A stretch of DNA of 64,000 bases from CALMBW01 sp963779645 (GTDB lineage: Bacteria; Actinomycetota; CADDZG01; WHSQ01): the NCBI GenBank assembly GCA_963779645.1, contig CAVZYX010000005.1, positions 2,046,001 through 2,110,000 on the forward strand, read 5' to 3'. This document shows, piece by piece, positions 32,104 through 41,815 of the stretch (position 1 is its first letter; every line of letters begins with the position of its first letter). Under the pieces are notes generated by a model that was given only the letters and a program-made list of their open reading frames with translations, did no database searches and was not told where the DNA came from. The translations under genes and the position numbers were made by a program.

Positions 32104-33750
32104 CTAGAGGCGGGTGTCGGAGAGGCTCTCCTCGGAGACACTCACGTCGTCACCACGGTGGGTGAGGCTTGCCCCAACGAAGTCTCGGAACAGAGGGTGC
32201 GGACGGTCGGGACGGCTCTTGAACTCGGGATGGAACTGCCCGGCAACGAACCAAGGATGGTCGGGCAACTCGATGATCTCGACCAGGGTTCCGTTCGGTG
32301 ATTCACCCGAGCAAACAAGACCTGCGTCCTCGAGTCGTCGACGCATCCGAGGGTTGACCTCGTAGCGGTGACGGTGGCGTTCGTAGATCAGCTCGGCTTC
32401 GTAAGCAGCAGCAGCCTTGGATCCTGGAGTTAGTTTGCAAGGGTAGGCACCCAACCGCATGGTGCCCCCGAGGGCCGCGAGGTCCTGTCCCGGGAGTACA
32501 TCCACAACCTTGTGATCGGCATTCGCGTCGAACTCGGAGGAATTGGCGCCTTCGAGATCAGCGACGTTGCGAGCGAACTCGATCACGGCGCATTGGAGGC
32601 CGAGGCAGATACCGAAGAACGGAACGTTGTTCTCGCGCGCGAACCGCACCGCTTGGATCTTGCCCTCGATACCGCGCACTCCGAAACCACCCGGGACGAG
32701 GATGCCGTCAACATCGCCGAGCACCTCTTGGAGGTCTGCGGTTTCGAGATCGTCGGATGCGACCCACCGGATGTCCAGGTGGGCTCCGTGATGGAAGGAC
32801 GCGTGCTTTAGGGATTCAACGACCGAGAGGTACGCATCCGGCAACGTGACGTACTTGCCGATGACGGCGATCCGCACGGTCTTGTTCGCGGATTCGATCC
32901 TCTTGACGAGGTCTTTCCATCCCTCGAGCTCCGGCTCGCGGGGAGGCTCCATCCGCAACCGGTCGATGACGATCGCATCGAGGCCCTCGTCCTGCAGAAC
33001 GAGCGGGATCTCGTAGAGGTTGTTCGAGTCGACCGCGGACACAATCGCCTCGGTCGGGACGTCGGACAACAGCGAGATCTTCCGCTTCAACCCCGGCGAG
33101 AGAGGTCGGTCGGAACGACAAACGATCGCATCGGGATGGATACCGATGCTTCGGAGCTCGCGAACCGAGTGCTGTGTGGGCTTTGTCTTGAGCTCTTCGG
33201 CCGGTGCCATGTACGGAACCAGGGTGACGTGGATGTAGCAGGTGTCGTCGCGGCCCAACTCGGTCTTCAGCTGCCGGATCGCCTCGAGGAAAGGCAGGGA
33301 CTCGATGTCACCGACGGTGCCGCCGATCTCGGTGATGAGAACGTCCGCACCAGAATCCTCGGCGAGACCTCTGATGCGTTCCTTTATCGCTTCAGTGATG
33401 TGAGGGATCACCTGCACGGTGTCGCCCAGGTAGTCACCCCGTCGTTCCTTGGCGATGACGCTCTGATAGATGGCGCCCGTAGTGACGTTGCTCGCCTTGA
33501 AGAGGTTCTCGTCGATGAATCGCTCGTAATGGCCGAGGTCGAGGTCCGTTTCTCCCCCATCCTCGGTGACGAATACCTCGCCATGCTGGAAGGGGTTCAT
33601 GGTGCCGGGATCGACGTTGATGTAGGGGTCGAGTTTCTGCATCATCACCCGAAGCCCGCGGGACTTCAGAAGACGTCCGAGGGAGGCAGCGGTGAGACCT
33701 TTGCCCAGACTCGAGACGACACCACCAGTAACGAAGATGTGCTTCGCCAC
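32104..33750 (-). CDS. pyrG: CTP synthase
   Basis: About 548 residues: an amidoligase domain (AKHIFVTGGVVSSLGKGLTAASLGRLLKSRGL, DPYINVDPGTMNPFQHGEVFVTEDG) and a class I glutamine amidotransferase (GGFGVRGIEGK, nucleophile Cys in FFGICLGLQCAVIEFARN, HPEF near the end). It converts UTP to CTP with glutamine. I use the GTG at 33748-33750 with GGAGG five to six bases upstream, giving the standard N-terminus. The 200 bp upstream hold no clear promoter that I can defend. Confidence 0.97.
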   Translation of the reverse strand: MAKHIFVTGGVVSSLGKGLTAASLGRLLKSRGLRVMMQKLDPYINVDPGTMNPFQHGEVFVTEDGGETDLDLGHYERFIDENLFKASNVTTGAIYQSVIAKERRGDYLGDTVQVIPHITEAIKERIRGLAEDSGADVLITEIGGTVGDIESLPFLEAIRQLKTELGRDDTCYIHVTLVPYMAPAEELKTKPTQHSVRELRSIGIHPDAIVCRSDRPLSPGLKRKISLLSDVPTEAIVSAVDSNNLYEIPLVLQDEGLDAIVIDRLRMEPPREPELEGWKDLVKRIESANKTVRIAVIGKYVTLPDAYLSVVESLKHASFHHGAHLDIRWVASDDLETADLQEVLGDVDGILVPGGFGVRGIEGKIQAVRFARENNVPFFGICLGLQCAVIEFARNVADLEGANSSEFDANADHKVVDVLPGQDLAALGGTMRLGAYPCKLTPGSKAAAAYEAELIYERHRHRYEVNPRMRRRLEDAGLVCSGESPNGTLVEIIELPDHPWFVAGQFHPEFKSRPDRPHPLFRDFVGASLTHRGDDVSVSEESLSDTRL

Positions 33751-33952
33751 TAACACCTCCACGTCTAAAGCCGCGCCGGGCTTGGGTTCTGGAGGTCCTC
33801 GGGGTGCCGAGGGGTCTCCCTTACTGGTGACCACCCCCGGCTTCCGGCAAATAGCTCCGCCCGGTTTGGTTTCCCGGGGGAAGTCTCCTCACGTTAGCAC
33901 GCGCGTTCGACGTCGGACTCGGATATCGCGCGGATGTTTCTCGCGGTTCGGG

Positions 33953-34801
33953 TTAGACGTCGGATCTGGGGCGACCCCAGAGGTCGGCTCGCCTCAGCCA
34001 CGGGGTGCGCTCGATCAATTCCGAGAAGGACCACTTCTCGGAGGCGGCGTTGAGAGCGAGCAGCACGACGATCGCTACCCAGCGCCCCGGCTGGGAGAGG
34101 GCGGTGGCCATGCCGAGACCGAGGGCCGCGCCCAGAGGATTGGCCCCCGCGTCGCCGAGCATCGCTTCTTCTGCGAGGTCATATCGGAGCAGGACGCCGA
34201 GCGCTCCGAAGAGCCCTGCACTCCCAACGATCCAGCCTTCGGCGGCGAAGAATGCGAGCCCGGCGACGAGGAGCAGGGTCACTTTCGCGGCACGTCCCGG
34301 TGCTCGATCGAAGAGGTTGATCAGATTGGCGGTCAGGGCGACGAGCAGTCCCACCTCGATCGTTGTCGCGACATCGCCGGAACCTAGTATCGCTCCGGCG
34401 ACAAGACCAACCACGCCACCGGCGATGAGCTTCACCAGTCCCCCGGTGAGCCGCAGACTCTTGATAGCTCCAAGGTGGCCCTTGAACCCGCGCGGCCGCT
34501 CGTCTCCTCGATGATCGTCCCAGGATCCGGCGGCTCCCATAGCCGCGATCAGGAGCGCCAGCGCTCCACTCATCCGTGGGTTCGGCGCCTCATCCCATCC
34601 GATCACGTTGAGTAGTGCGAGTGCGGCCACCGCGACAAGGCCCCCAAGCACGACGGCTTCGCCCAGGATGGCGGGGATCGTTCGACCGCGATAGTTGGTT
34701 CGCTGGAGAGCCTCGGGTGGAGAGTCCATCCGTCCGGCCAGGGCGAACGCAACTCCGCCCCCGATGGCCGCTGACAAGAGAGCCGCGAAGACAACTTCCA
34801 T
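33953..34801 (-). CDS. Glycosyltransferase 4 (MraY/WecA-like) membrane protein, divergent
   Basis: A 282-residue membrane protein with about eight hydrophobic segments and remnants of the polyprenyl-phosphate sugar-1-phosphate transferase pattern: SWDDHRGDERPRGFKGHLGA (Asp-Asp motif), NLFDRAPGRAAK in the place of NLIDGLDGLA, MLGDAGANPLGAALG, and a C-terminal ERTPWLRRADLWGR. It is shorter than WecA or MraY and several catalytic residues are changed, so activity is uncertain. It is the last gene of the envelope operon; its ATG overlaps the preceding stop. Confidence 0.75.
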   Translation of the reverse strand: MEVVFAALLSAAIGGGVAFALAGRMDSPPEALQRTNYRGRTIPAILGEAVVLGGLVAVAALALLNVIGWDEAPNPRMSGALALLIAAMGAAGSWDDHRGDERPRGFKGHLGAIKSLRLTGGLVKLIAGGVVGLVAGAILGSGDVATTIEVGLLVALTANLINLFDRAPGRAAKVTLLLVAGLAFFAAEGWIVGSAGLFGALGVLLRYDLAEEAMLGDAGANPLGAALGLGMATALSQPGRWVAIVVLLALNAASEKWSFSELIERTPWLRRADLWGRPRSDV

Positions 34802-37002
34802 CAGCTGCTCGATCCCTCCATCCGGTCGCGCTCGACCATCAGGTGGATCAGTAGTGACATCGGAGCCAAGAAGGAGAGAACCATCGCAGGAACGACTATG
34901 CCCGAGTCGTTGACGGCGAACCCAATGACTGCGAGGACGAGGCCGCCGATCAAGCCGGCGCGGAGTTTCGGATAGGTGGCTGCGAGCTCGCGCCAGCGTC
35001 CACTAGGCCGAAGCAGTAACCACGCGATGACCCCCAAGGCGGGAGGCACCAGATAGGTCCAGATCGTCGAACGGAAAACGCGGAGGTTCGTTCGCACTTT
35101 GCGGCCCGCTGCCTCCCAGAACGCATCGAGACCTCGGTTCTGGATATCTTCGAAGAGTCTCGCTAGGTGGGTGCGGCTCTCCTCCGGCCGCGACAGATCC
35201 ACAGCTAGGAAAAGGCCCAGCGCTACCAGTGCTCCTAGAACTCCGATCAAAACGATCTTCCAGTTGGGTCGTTTCCCCAGCAGAAGCACGTAGGTGATCC
35301 CCAGCGCGGGGACGAGAGCGAGGATCCCCCCTACATCGCTCCCCAACTGGGGCGCCCCATCGACGACGACGGTGGCCACGAACAGCCCCGCTACGGCGGC
35401 GTAGACCCACCGAGCGTTCGGGTATCGGTGGAACAACAAGGCACCGGTCATGAGGCTGCTAGAGCCGAGTATGGCGAACGCGATGTTGCCTAGGCCGGTG
35501 AAACGGCCCGCGACGATGGGGTCGTTCCCCCACACCGCATTGAGTTGCAGCTGCTGCAACAGACCGAGATCGATGATGAACAACGCGACGGTCGACCCGG
35601 TGATCGCGAGCAATCGTTCCAAGGGGTCTTTCAACAGCAACGACACGACCGTGACGATCGCGATGTCTATGGCGATGAGTGTTCCGATGAACAACGGTGT
35701 ACCGAGCTCGTGTGCCGCGATAGGCGTTGCCAGATACGTGCTGAAGGGGAAAGCCACGATGCCAAGCCCCACGCGACGAAGCCAGCGAACGAAGATCTCG
35801 GTCCGGTCACGCGGCTCCTTGCGCTCCCTCCGAGTCAGGATCAGGAAAGCGATCACGTAGACGACGATCTGAAGCAGGACGAATGCGGTTGAGATCCCGG
35901 CCTGCGACCCATGGGCGAAGACCGACTCACGATCGAGAGTCACCATCTCGTCCACGAGGTCGCCACCGTCCCCCACCGCAACGAAAGGACGGCCGAGCAT
36001 CGAGTCGGGTCGCTCCAGACCGAGGAATGCGAGGGCAGTGGGGGCCACATCGGGAAGCGTCACGAAATGCGTCTGCCGCGTGGACGCCGACTCCAATGTG
36101 TAGCCTGCTGGGTACCCCGGCCCCTTCGCTACTGCGACGCCGAGGTGCACCTCTTCGTCCCACCATGGTGACGTCGGCGACACGACGATCAAAAGGTCGT
36201 CTTCATCGAGCAGCCCGTCCACGTGTCCGAGAAGTTCGTCGGCAGCAAGCAGCGCATCCTTCATGATCGAGTTGCCGGGATCCTCGAAAAAGAGACCGTA
36301 CGTGTCGGCCCGGATCAGATCGCCCTGATCGATCACGGCCGAGAAGCACTCGTCCTCGAGCATGGCGCTCGTCGCTGTTTCTATCGTTGGGCCGTCGGTT
36401 CGTACTCCGAAGGGAGCGTCTGCGTCAGGCACCAGTAGTCCTTCTCCGACCGCCGCTTGGAGTACCAAGCCATCGGTTCTGGCGGCCGCGAGCAACGGCC
36501 AGCGGTCATACTCCGCGGGAGTGGGCGGCGGAAGTCCGGTATCCCCGTTCCCGATGGCACCAAGGGGGGTGTTCATCGCACTGCCGAGCGCCCCCGGCTC
36601 CGATTCATAATCCGCATCTCCGATCGCAGCCAGGATCTCTGGCCATCCACCCACCGTCGCGTCGTGCAGGAACACATCCTCCGGGGGACCCGATGTCTCG
36701 ATCCCCGTAGCAACGGCACCGGCGGTGTCACCTCCGTCGGTTCGTGTGCCCGCTCCGATCGTCACGAAGCCGGATGCATGGGATGTGCGCGATGAGTTGG
36801 TGCGGACCGACATCGACCCTGCCGCACCTTCGCCGGCGATCCTTAGGAGGTTCGGTGGCCGAAACTCGTCGACCATCTCCCACGTCACCCCGGGCAGGGT
36901 GAAGATGACGAAGCGTTTACAGGCGGCCTCTTGTGCATTGGCGGCCCCCGGCCACGCGATCGCCACTAGCACCACGACTAGGGATATCGAGGCTCTACGC
37001 AC
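34801..37002 (-). CDS. Exported alkaline-phosphatase-fold domain fused to a polytopic membrane domain
   Basis: The 733-residue protein has a signal peptide (1-23), then a phosphatase/sulfatase-like domain (about 28-345: FVIFTLPGVTWEMVDEFRPPNLLRIAGEGAAGSM, NSSRTSHASGFVTIGAG, LPDVAPTALAFLGL). The remainder (about 370-730) consists of ten or more membrane helices. The expected DHG metal motif is replaced by VSPTSPWWDEE, so the enzyme domain may be inactive or modified. It lies between a GT4 glycosyltransferase and a WecA-like gene, suggesting a role in envelope polysaccharide or lipid carrier turnover. No assigned function that I know. Confidence 0.72.
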   Translation of the reverse strand: MRRASISLVVVLVAIAWPGAANAQEAACKRFVIFTLPGVTWEMVDEFRPPNLLRIAGEGAAGSMSVRTNSSRTSHASGFVTIGAGTRTDGGDTAGAVATGIETSGPPEDVFLHDATVGGWPEILAAIGDADYESEPGALGSAMNTPLGAIGNGDTGLPPPTPAEYDRWPLLAAARTDGLVLQAAVGEGLLVPDADAPFGVRTDGPTIETATSAMLEDECFSAVIDQGDLIRADTYGLFFEDPGNSIMKDALLAADELLGHVDGLLDEDDLLIVVSPTSPWWDEEVHLGVAVAKGPGYPAGYTLESASTRQTHFVTLPDVAPTALAFLGLERPDSMLGRPFVAVGDGGDLVDEMVTLDRESVFAHGSQAGISTAFVLLQIVVYVIAFLILTRRERKEPRDRTEIFVRWLRRVGLGIVAFPFSTYLATPIAAHELGTPLFIGTLIAIDIAIVTVVSLLLKDPLERLLAITGSTVALFIIDLGLLQQLQLNAVWGNDPIVAGRFTGLGNIAFAILGSSSLMTGALLFHRYPNARWVYAAVAGLFVATVVVDGAPQLGSDVGGILALVPALGITYVLLLGKRPNWKIVLIGVLGALVALGLFLAVDLSRPEESRTHLARLFEDIQNRGLDAFWEAAGRKVRTNLRVFRSTIWTYLVPPALGVIAWLLLRPSGRWRELAATYPKLRAGLIGGLVLAVIGFAVNDSGIVVPAMVLSFLAPMSLLIHLMVERDRMEGSSS

Positions 37003-38089
37003 GGGCTGCTTCTCTATAGGCCACTTCGAGGTGGCTAAGCATCTTTCTCCGATCGAACTTCTCCTTCAGATCGGCTAGAGCTTTCTCGGCATAGCGCTTA
37101 GCGATCTCCTGAGATCCCAGTACCTCGCCGAGAGCACCTGCCAGTGCCGCAGGATCACCGCTAGGCACGAGTCGACCGGACGACCGATCATCGATCAGCT
37201 CCTTCATGCCGCCGACGTCTGTCCCGACGACCGGCACGCCCACCTGGATGGCTTCCATCGCAGAGAGAGGCACTCCTTCCCAGACCGACGACAAGCAGTA
37301 GACGTTGGCTGCGCGAACGAGATCCGATACGTCGTCACGGAATCCGAGGAACCTGATGCGGTCCCCCACCCGCGCAGCATCATGTTCGAGGCTTTCGCGT
37401 AGGGGCCCCTCTCCCAGTATCAAGAGTTGAACATCGTTGAGCTGCGCGACAGCTTCGAACATCGTTGGTAGATCCTTCTGTGGAGCAAGTCGTGCGACCG
37501 TAACTATCAGAGGAGTGTCCGGTGAGAGGCCCAGGCTCGCACGTATCTCTCCGGATGTTCTTTGAGCCGTGGGCGGATCGGCAACGCCCAGGTACGTAAC
37601 CTCTACGCGATCAGCTACACGTGGATCCGAAGCTCTCAGATGGTCGGCGATCTGAGCCGACACGCAGAAGACTCGCTGATTCCGGCGAACCACGACGCGC
37701 TCTGCATAGCGGTAGACACACGCGCGCAATGCTCCCGCGATCGCAGGGTGCACGAGGTTGTGCACGGTCGCGATCGACGGCTTTCCTGCCTTGTGTGCCG
37801 CGGTGCCGGCGTCGATGCCGGCTCTAAGACCGTGCGCGTGCACGACATCGAAGCGACCTCCTTCGACAAGCTGCCGGATCCGGGCGACAGCGGCGCCGTG
37901 CCCCAAAGACGGGCCGTCCGGGATCACGAGTTTGTGGAACGGGCCCGGTATCTCGATCGGGAGATCGGAAGGCCCTGCGGTTTCGACCTGGATGCTCTCA
38001 TCCTCAGCGAATCCCGTGGCGATGTCGGCGACGTGGCGCGCGATGCCCCCTGCGGATCTCCCAAGCACTTGAAGGACGCGAACGCTCAT
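36995..38089 (-). CDS. GT4-family glycosyltransferase
   Basis: About 364 residues of GT-B fold. The N-terminus VRVLQVLGRSAGGIARHVADIA has the acceptor-side glycine loop, followed by FDVVHAHGLRAGIDAGTAA; the C-terminal domain has IVTVARLAPQKDLPTMFEAVAQL and the E(x7)E-type donor motif in WEGVPLSAMEAIQVGVPVVGTDVGGMKELI. I start at the ATG overlapping the murJ stop (ATGA, 38086-38089). It probably transfers a sugar from an NDP donor to a lipid-linked or cell-wall acceptor in the cytoplasm. Confidence 0.9.
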   Translation of the reverse strand: MSVRVLQVLGRSAGGIARHVADIATGFAEDESIQVETAGPSDLPIEIPGPFHKLVIPDGPSLGHGAAVARIRQLVEGGRFDVVHAHGLRAGIDAGTAAHKAGKPSIATVHNLVHPAIAGALRACVYRYAERVVVRRNQRVFCVSAQIADHLRASDPRVADRVEVTYLGVADPPTAQRTSGEIRASLGLSPDTPLIVTVARLAPQKDLPTMFEAVAQLNDVQLLILGEGPLRESLEHDAARVGDRIRFLGFRDDVSDLVRAANVYCLSSVWEGVPLSAMEAIQVGVPVVGTDVGGMKELIDDRSSGRLVPSGDPAALAGALGEVLGSQEIAKRYAEKALADLKEKFDRRKMLSHLEVAYREAARA

Positions 38090-39696
38090 CGACCGCGGCC
38101 CTTGAGCGAGGTGATCAGCTGGGTGACCCGCGCCAGCTCCGTGGAGCCCGTCAGTCTTGCTCCCACCAGGTACACGATCGCCCCGCAGCCTCCGGCAACG
38201 GCGACTTCCACGAAGATGCCCGCGCGATTGACCGGATCGATCAATCTTCCAACAGAGGACATGACTACACCGGCTACGGCCGCAAGCAGGCACGACCTCA
38301 ACAACGTCCTCGTCAAGTCGCGATCAAGGATCGAACCCAAGCGGCGTGTTAGATAGAGGCCAAGAACGACGCACCCGAACGAGAAACCGATCGAGTGACC
38401 GTAAGCGAGTCCCTCGACGGCGGTTCCCTCCCCCATTCCGAAGAACAGCAGAGACCCTGCCGCTGCGGCTACGACTACGGCCGCAGCGTTCACGAGCGCC
38501 GGCGTGCGTGCATCGCCCAATGCGTAGAAAGCGCGCGTGAAGGTTAGAAACACTGAGTAGGTCGGTAGCCCAACGGCGAAAGCCGTTAAGCAACGGCTTA
38601 CTAGTCGAACCCCCTCCGATGTCATCTCGCCATAGCCGAGGGTCAGGGTCCCAAGTTGTTCGGAAAGGACCGCGAGGCTCACAGCGATAGGGATCAGGAT
38701 GAAACCGAGCATCGCCAACCCGTCCCGCAACCGAGTGACGATGCCGACCTCCTCCCCTCTCGCCACGTGCTCAGACATCGCCGTGAACAAGACGTGGAAG
38801 ATCGGCACCCCGAACAACGCGTGCGGCAAGAAGAAGAATGTGTAAGCCCATTGATAGGCCGCGACGCCACCTTCCACGCGGTTAGCCAGTATCAGAACGA
38901 CGATCAGGACGGCTTGATAGCCGCCCGCGTACCCCAACGCCCATGCCCCCAATCGGGCACCCTTGCGCACGGCAGGATGACGGGGGTCCCAACGGAACCT
39001 GAAGCTCCAACCGGTTGATCTCAGAGCAGGGATCAGACAAGCGGTCATCGCAACCACCCCGGCCGTCGTGCCGGCCCCGAGTAACCAGATCTCCGACGTT
39101 GTGATGGCTGAGAGGGCCGGTTCTCCGTTCCTCATCGCCGCGTACGCCAGGTAGACACCGATGACCACGACGTTGTTGAAGATCGGTGCGATCGCAGCCA
39201 TGCCGAACCGCCGGTGCGCATGGAGAGCCGCAGTCATGATCATGCCCGCGCCATAGAAGACGATCTGAGGAGCGAATAGACGCAGCAGATCGGTGCCCAC
39301 GTTGATCGCTTGGTCCCTCACCGGCTGCTCGACCCCGATCAGGAACCCGCGCATGATCCAAGGGGCGGCGACACCGACGAAGGCGGCGATAGCTATCAAG
39401 CCGATGAGCGCCACGCTCGTCAAAGCATTCGCGGCAGCCCATCCCTCTTGTTGACGATCGCGCACGATGTACTCGACGAAAGTCGGCACGAACACCGACG
39501 TCAGGATCCCGGCCGCGGCGAGCTCGAAAACGAGGTTGGGTGCGGTGTTCGCACTGTTGTACGTATTGGCAAGGAATGTTGCGCCCATCGCGTAGGCGAC
39601 CGCGACCACTCGCAGCAGCCCCGTCACCCTCGATGCCAGGGTGGCGAGAGTGACAACGGCTGCCCCTTTGCCGAGCGACCTTTCTGTTGCGCTCAC
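38086..39696 (-). CDS. murJ: Lipid II flippase MurJ (MviN)
   Basis: 536 residues with about 14 membrane helices. The N-terminus is GKGAAVVTLATLASRVTGLLRVVAVAYAMGATFLANTYNSANTAPNLVFELAAAGILTSVFVPTFVEY, the MurJ signature region with the central Arg residues. It exports lipid-linked peptidoglycan precursor. It is sandwiched by 4-bp overlaps between the mctB-like gene and the glycosyltransferase, so it is part of one long operon. Other MOP-family exporters are a minor alternative. Confidence 0.93.
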   Translation of the reverse strand: MSATERSLGKGAAVVTLATLASRVTGLLRVVAVAYAMGATFLANTYNSANTAPNLVFELAAAGILTSVFVPTFVEYIVRDRQQEGWAAANALTSVALIGLIAIAAFVGVAAPWIMRGFLIGVEQPVRDQAINVGTDLLRLFAPQIVFYGAGMIMTAALHAHRRFGMAAIAPIFNNVVVIGVYLAYAAMRNGEPALSAITTSEIWLLGAGTTAGVVAMTACLIPALRSTGWSFRFRWDPRHPAVRKGARLGAWALGYAGGYQAVLIVVLILANRVEGGVAAYQWAYTFFFLPHALFGVPIFHVLFTAMSEHVARGEEVGIVTRLRDGLAMLGFILIPIAVSLAVLSEQLGTLTLGYGEMTSEGVRLVSRCLTAFAVGLPTYSVFLTFTRAFYALGDARTPALVNAAAVVVAAAAGSLLFFGMGEGTAVEGLAYGHSIGFSFGCVVLGLYLTRRLGSILDRDLTRTLLRSCLLAAVAGVVMSSVGRLIDPVNRAGIFVEVAVAGGCGAIVYLVGARLTGSTELARVTQLITSLKGRGR

Positions 39697-40619
39697 TCCG
39701 CAGGTGTGGGCTGCGGAAGGATCCCATCGGCACCCGGGCGACGACCGAGGTGAACCACCTCACCTTCAGCGATCCGACCCAAACCCATGACGGCGGCGAT
39801 CCGGCCGGATGCGCTTTGCACGCCATCCGCAGTCGCTACGACTTGACTCGCATCGTCGTCATCTCGAATCTCCTCTACCATCCCCCATACGCTTACTAAT
39901 GGTTCGACGACCAGCACGGGCACCTCTTCGTTCCCGAATGTCGTTGCAAGGGCGAGAGAGAAGCCGCCTTTCGGGTAGGGAGGCTCCTCCGGCCCTCCTC
40001 CAACGATCAGGAACAGAGCACCATCGGGGATGGGGTCTACTCCCTCGGAGGCTCTTTCAACGTCGACGAAATCGGCCTCCTGAAGATCTGCAAGAAGAGC
40101 CGTGGCCCCTGAGCCCGCCCGGCCATGAGCAGCGGCTGCAAGTCTCGTTCCCAACTCCACGGCCGCTTCTTCCCGAAGAACGTCCGGCTCGCCTGACACC
40201 GAGCTGATCGCCAGAGCGAGGGCTTCACTGTCGAGTTGATCCGTTAGGCGGAAGCGATCGAGGATCTCGATCGTGCTGGATACGGACCCATCACCAAGCT
40301 CGATCGACGCCCGGAGCTCATCGGCGATCGAGCCTTCCGTGCCTTCGAACTCGACGATGACGACAGCCCTTTCTTCCAGCAAGCCGTCCACGAGATACGG
40401 CTCGGCCTCGAGTAGGAAGGCTCGCTCCTCTTGAAGGTCGTTGTTCAGGCGATCGTTCACACCGCGCCTTTCGGCAAGGTCTCGTTCGAGTTCCTCGACG
40501 TTGCTACGGATGTCGTCCAGGAGAGGGTCTCCAAGGATCCCCGTGCCGAGCACGATGCCGATGCTTAGCGCAAGCAACACGGCGACGATGGAAACGAGGT
40601 GATACCGGAAGTCGATCAT
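39693..40619 (-). CDS. mctB: MctB/SteB-like envelope protein
   Basis: About 308 residues: a short cytoplasmic start (MIDFRYHLVSIVAVLLALSIGIVLGTG), one membrane helix, a coiled coil (about 30-65, NVEELERDLAERRGVNDRLNN) and a periplasmic alpha/beta domain. It matches the Rv1698 family. In M. tuberculosis this protein was linked to copper tolerance (MctB), and in corynebacteria SteB partners SteA in cell-division-linked wall assembly. The stop/start overlap with steA supports the SteAB partnership. The first in-frame M lies further upstream, but MIDFRYH is the conserved start. Confidence 0.88.
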   Translation of the reverse strand: MIDFRYHLVSIVAVLLALSIGIVLGTGILGDPLLDDIRSNVEELERDLAERRGVNDRLNNDLQEERAFLLEAEPYLVDGLLEERAVVIVEFEGTEGSIADELRASIELGDGSVSSTIEILDRFRLTDQLDSEALALAISSVSGEPDVLREEAAVELGTRLAAAAHGRAGSGATALLADLQEADFVDVERASEGVDPIPDGALFLIVGGGPEEPPYPKGGFSLALATTFGNEEVPVLVVEPLVSVWGMVEEIRDDDDASQVVATADGVQSASGRIAAVMGLGRIAEGEVVHLGRRPGADGILPQPTPAE

Positions 40620-41815
40620 GAGAAGAGAGATTGCCTCAGGTTGAACCACCACTCTTGCAACTGGGTCCAGTAGAGCTTGAACTCCAGACGCAGGATGTCG
40701 GAGAACGAGAACGCGATCACCAGGGCGATGACCGCGGCGGCCACCAACATCAGTAGGTCACGGCGGCGTATGCGGCTACGGTACAAGCGGCTCAAGCCCT
40801 TGGCGTCGACGAGGATCGATCCGACCCGGAGCCTTACGAGGAACGTCGATGCCATGCCCTTACGGCCTTTGTCCAGGAACTCGATCAGGTTCACGTGTGT
40901 ACCCACAGCCACTATGAGTTCCGCCCCCCTCTCGTAAGCCAGCAGCATCGCGATGTCCTCGGAAGTGCCCGTGGCCTCGTAGACGACGGTGTCTTTCACG
41001 CCCAAAGCCTGTAGTCGTTCCAGGCCAGGTGCGTACCCACCCGGATACGCATGAACCACGAGCTCCGCACCCGAAAGGAGGGCTTCGGTGGTGACCGAAT
41101 CCATGTCTCCGATGATGACGTCGGGTCGAAGGCCCAGATCCAAGAGAGCATCGGCGCCGCCGTCCACCGCTATCAACAATGGCCGGACCTCTCTGATGTA
41201 GGAACGAAGAGCGTTCAGATCCTCCTTGTAGTCGTAACCCCTGACCACGATGAGAACCTGCCGGCCGTTGAAATCTGTGGCGACCTCGGGGAGATGCAAA
41301 GCCTCGAGAAGGACATCCCTCTCGTCCTTCATGTAGCCGATCGTGTTCTCAGCGAAACGCTCGAGCACACCAGAGATGCTGCGTTTTGCATCGTCCATCT
41401 GCTTCTCGATCTCCTCGAGCTCCAGCAGATGTCCCTTAGCGACGACGCGTTCCGTGTTCCCGTTCGAAACTTCTAGAAGTCGATCGCCGTCGAGATGGAC
41501 GCGTGCCCCCTCTTCTATGTCCATGACGGATGATCCCGCTGCATCGAGCACTGGTATGCCCGCACTGACAAGTAGAAGGGGGCCGAGGTTCGGGTAGCGC
41601 CCAGTGATCGAGCGGGACGCATTGATGACCGCGCGCGCTTGCTTCTGAACAAGACCTTCCGCAGCCATGCGATCGATGTCCTCGTGATCGATGATCGCCA
41701 CTTCGCCGGGTTGCATCCGAGCGATCAGGTCTTTGGTTCGCTTATCTACCCTTGCGGTTCCTGCCGTGTGCTCCGCTGTCTTCGAGTTTCTGCGCAACCG
41801 AAGTTTGCGTCTCAC
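40616..41815 (-). CDS. steA: SteA-like membrane-anchored protein (thiamin pyrophosphokinase-like fold)
   Basis: 399 residues. The conserved N-terminal region contains GEVAIIDHEDIDRMAAEGLVQKQARAVINASRSITGRYPNLGP, the central domain has a TPK-like fold (LLIAVDGGADALLDLGLRPDVIIGDMDSV), and the C-terminus has a membrane helix (LLMLVAAAVIALVIAFSF). It corresponds to Rv1697/SteA, which binds SteB and influences septal peptidoglycan hydrolysis in corynebacteria. The start is GTG overlapping the recN TGA (41812-41815). Confidence 0.92.
   Translation of the reverse strand: MRRKLRLRRNSKTAEHTAGTARVDKRTKDLIARMQPGEVAIIDHEDIDRMAAEGLVQKQARAVINASRSITGRYPNLGPLLLVSAGIPVLDAAGSSVMDIEEGARVHLDGDRLLEVSNGNTERVVAKGHLLELEEIEKQMDDAKRSISGVLERFAENTIGYMKDERDVLLEALHLPEVATDFNGRQVLIVVRGYDYKEDLNALRSYIREVRPLLIAVDGGADALLDLGLRPDVIIGDMDSVTTEALLSGAELVVHAYPGGYAPGLERLQALGVKDTVVYEATGTSEDIAMLLAYERGAELIVAVGTHVNLIEFLDKGRKGMASTFLVRLRVGSILVDAKGLSRLYRSRIRRRDLLMLVAAAVIALVIAFSFSDILRLEFKLYWTQLQEWWFNLRQSLFS

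Noticed and set aside
30984..32165. 393-codon plus-strand frame
   Set aside because: It is the antisense shadow of alanine dehydrogenase; the protein has no family character and the minus-strand gene is unmistakable.
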